A stretch of 64,000 bases of DNA from Pseudoips prasinana (taxonomy: Eukaryota; Arthropoda; Insecta; Lepidoptera; Nolidae): positions 3,670,713-3,734,712 of the forward strand of contig OX621240.1 in NCBI GenBank assembly GCA_951640165.1, given 5' to 3'. Under the pieces are notes generated by a model. That model saw only the letters and a program-made list of their open reading frames with translations, was not told the DNA's origin and did no database searches. The translations under genes and the position numbers were made by a program. Shown here one piece after another: positions 63,225 to 64,000 of this stretch. Each line of letters begins with the position of its first letter. Position 1 is the first letter of the stretch.

Positions 63225-64000
63225 ACCTTAGTATCTCCTTTTTACCAGCGAATTATTAAATGTTTAATTTCCTTCCGATATATAGTAATCAGAATAATAC
63301 GTATTCAACAAATCCCTGCCCTCTCAGAGCTATCTTGGCGTGAGTTTGGGGATGAAATTCGATATGGATCGAATCCAGCGATCTGATGCCTGGGGTAAAA
63401 CATAGGCTATTCTTTATCTATACGCCGCACGAATACGTGGACGGAATAATTTCTAATAAGTTTATTGGATTATCTGATGGAGTGATTCGATGATTTCGCT
63501 GGTCGAACGAGTAGTAAGATTGTATACGTATCTTTATTCTTAACCGACGTGCATGTATTAGGAATGTAATGAGTCCTTTCAACAGTATATCAATTCGTCT
63601 GTGTATTTTTTGTATTTATGTCATGCGATTCTGTACGTTGTGAACGGATTTAATTTTTTTTTTTTTTGGATAGGGAATGAATGAAATGAACCCATGTTAA
63701 CTTGTTCTAATCGGTTGTATAAAACAGAAGTAGAAGTCGGTTTTAAGTTCAGTAATTTATAATTTAAAATTTAGGCAGATTTATAGATAGAGCATTGATA
63801 TTCCCAAGGATATGGATGTAACACTTTGTATAAACACACGTGTGACCTTGAATCGGTTTAACAAAGGTTTCTGCAAATAGCAATAAATGGTAATCAATAA
63901 AAAAACATATTTTTGTATTATAAAAACTAACTTAATAGCGTTAAAAAGAATGTATTTAACTGCATATATTAACCTAAAGTCAAGCTTTTATATACCGAAG
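63225..64000. other. No recognisable feature
   Basis: AT-rich with a T run near 63652. No coding or repeat evidence. Confidence 0.5.

Overview
The window looks like a gene-poor stretch of a lepidopteran (moth or butterfly) nuclear genome. It is AT-rich and has no prokaryotic gene organisation. It is packed with repeat types typical of Lepidoptera: tRNA-headed SINEs, 5'-truncated non-LTR retrotransposons, non-autonomous Helitrons ending in a GC hairpin plus CTAG, TA-flanked MITEs, and Tc1 and mariner elements. I found no convincing host gene. The only long intact reading frames belong to transposons: a Tc1-type DD34E transposase (59626-60645, minus), a mariner DD34D transposase (51596-52615, minus), a reverse transcriptase C-terminal fragment (about 17145-18168, minus), and an unrecognised 158-residue protein carried by a long-terminal-repeat DNA element (25697-26173, minus).

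Layout. 0-7.7 kb: LINE fragments nested in each other, a MITE, and a 1361-bp DNA transposon with a perfect 8-bp target duplication and a THAP-like relic (4943-6303) inserted in an older repeat. 7.9-10 kb: four tandem copies of a roughly 0.5-kb unit carrying a SINE, one of which took a Helitron at a site still empty in its neighbours. 10-19 kb: Helitrons, a three-unit tandem repeat hit by a 95-bp LINE, a 296-bp near-perfect tandem duplication, and a LINE nested in a Helitron. 19-25 kb: sparse MITEs and SINEs. 25.3-26.9 kb: the element with 326-bp inverted repeats, CACAGTG termini and a 5-bp duplication TGCCG. 29.4-30.1 kb: a roughly 140-bp tandem array. 33-40 kb: SINEs, a 498-bp foldback of CTAGTTT modules, and a LINE RNase H fragment with a 13-bp target duplication. 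40-47 kb: MITEs, Helitrons and a LINE copy with an inverted 5' part. 47.4-49.2 kb: a broken Tc1 element inside a SINE. 51-52.8 kb: an intact mariner inside a Helitron. 54-62 kb: an oppositely oriented pair of a complex repeat, a MITE in a minisatellite, a LINE-A copy, and the intact Tc1 copy. 62.2-64 kb: almost featureless AT-rich DNA.

Family names (SINE-1 to SINE-5, LINE-A, LINE-B, LINE-G, Helitron-1, MITE-TA, MITE-M, MITE-N, repeats F, H and R) are labels used only in this annotation. Nearly all calls rest on comparing copies within the window by eye. Superfamily names come from termini, duplication length and visible protein motifs, not from database searches.
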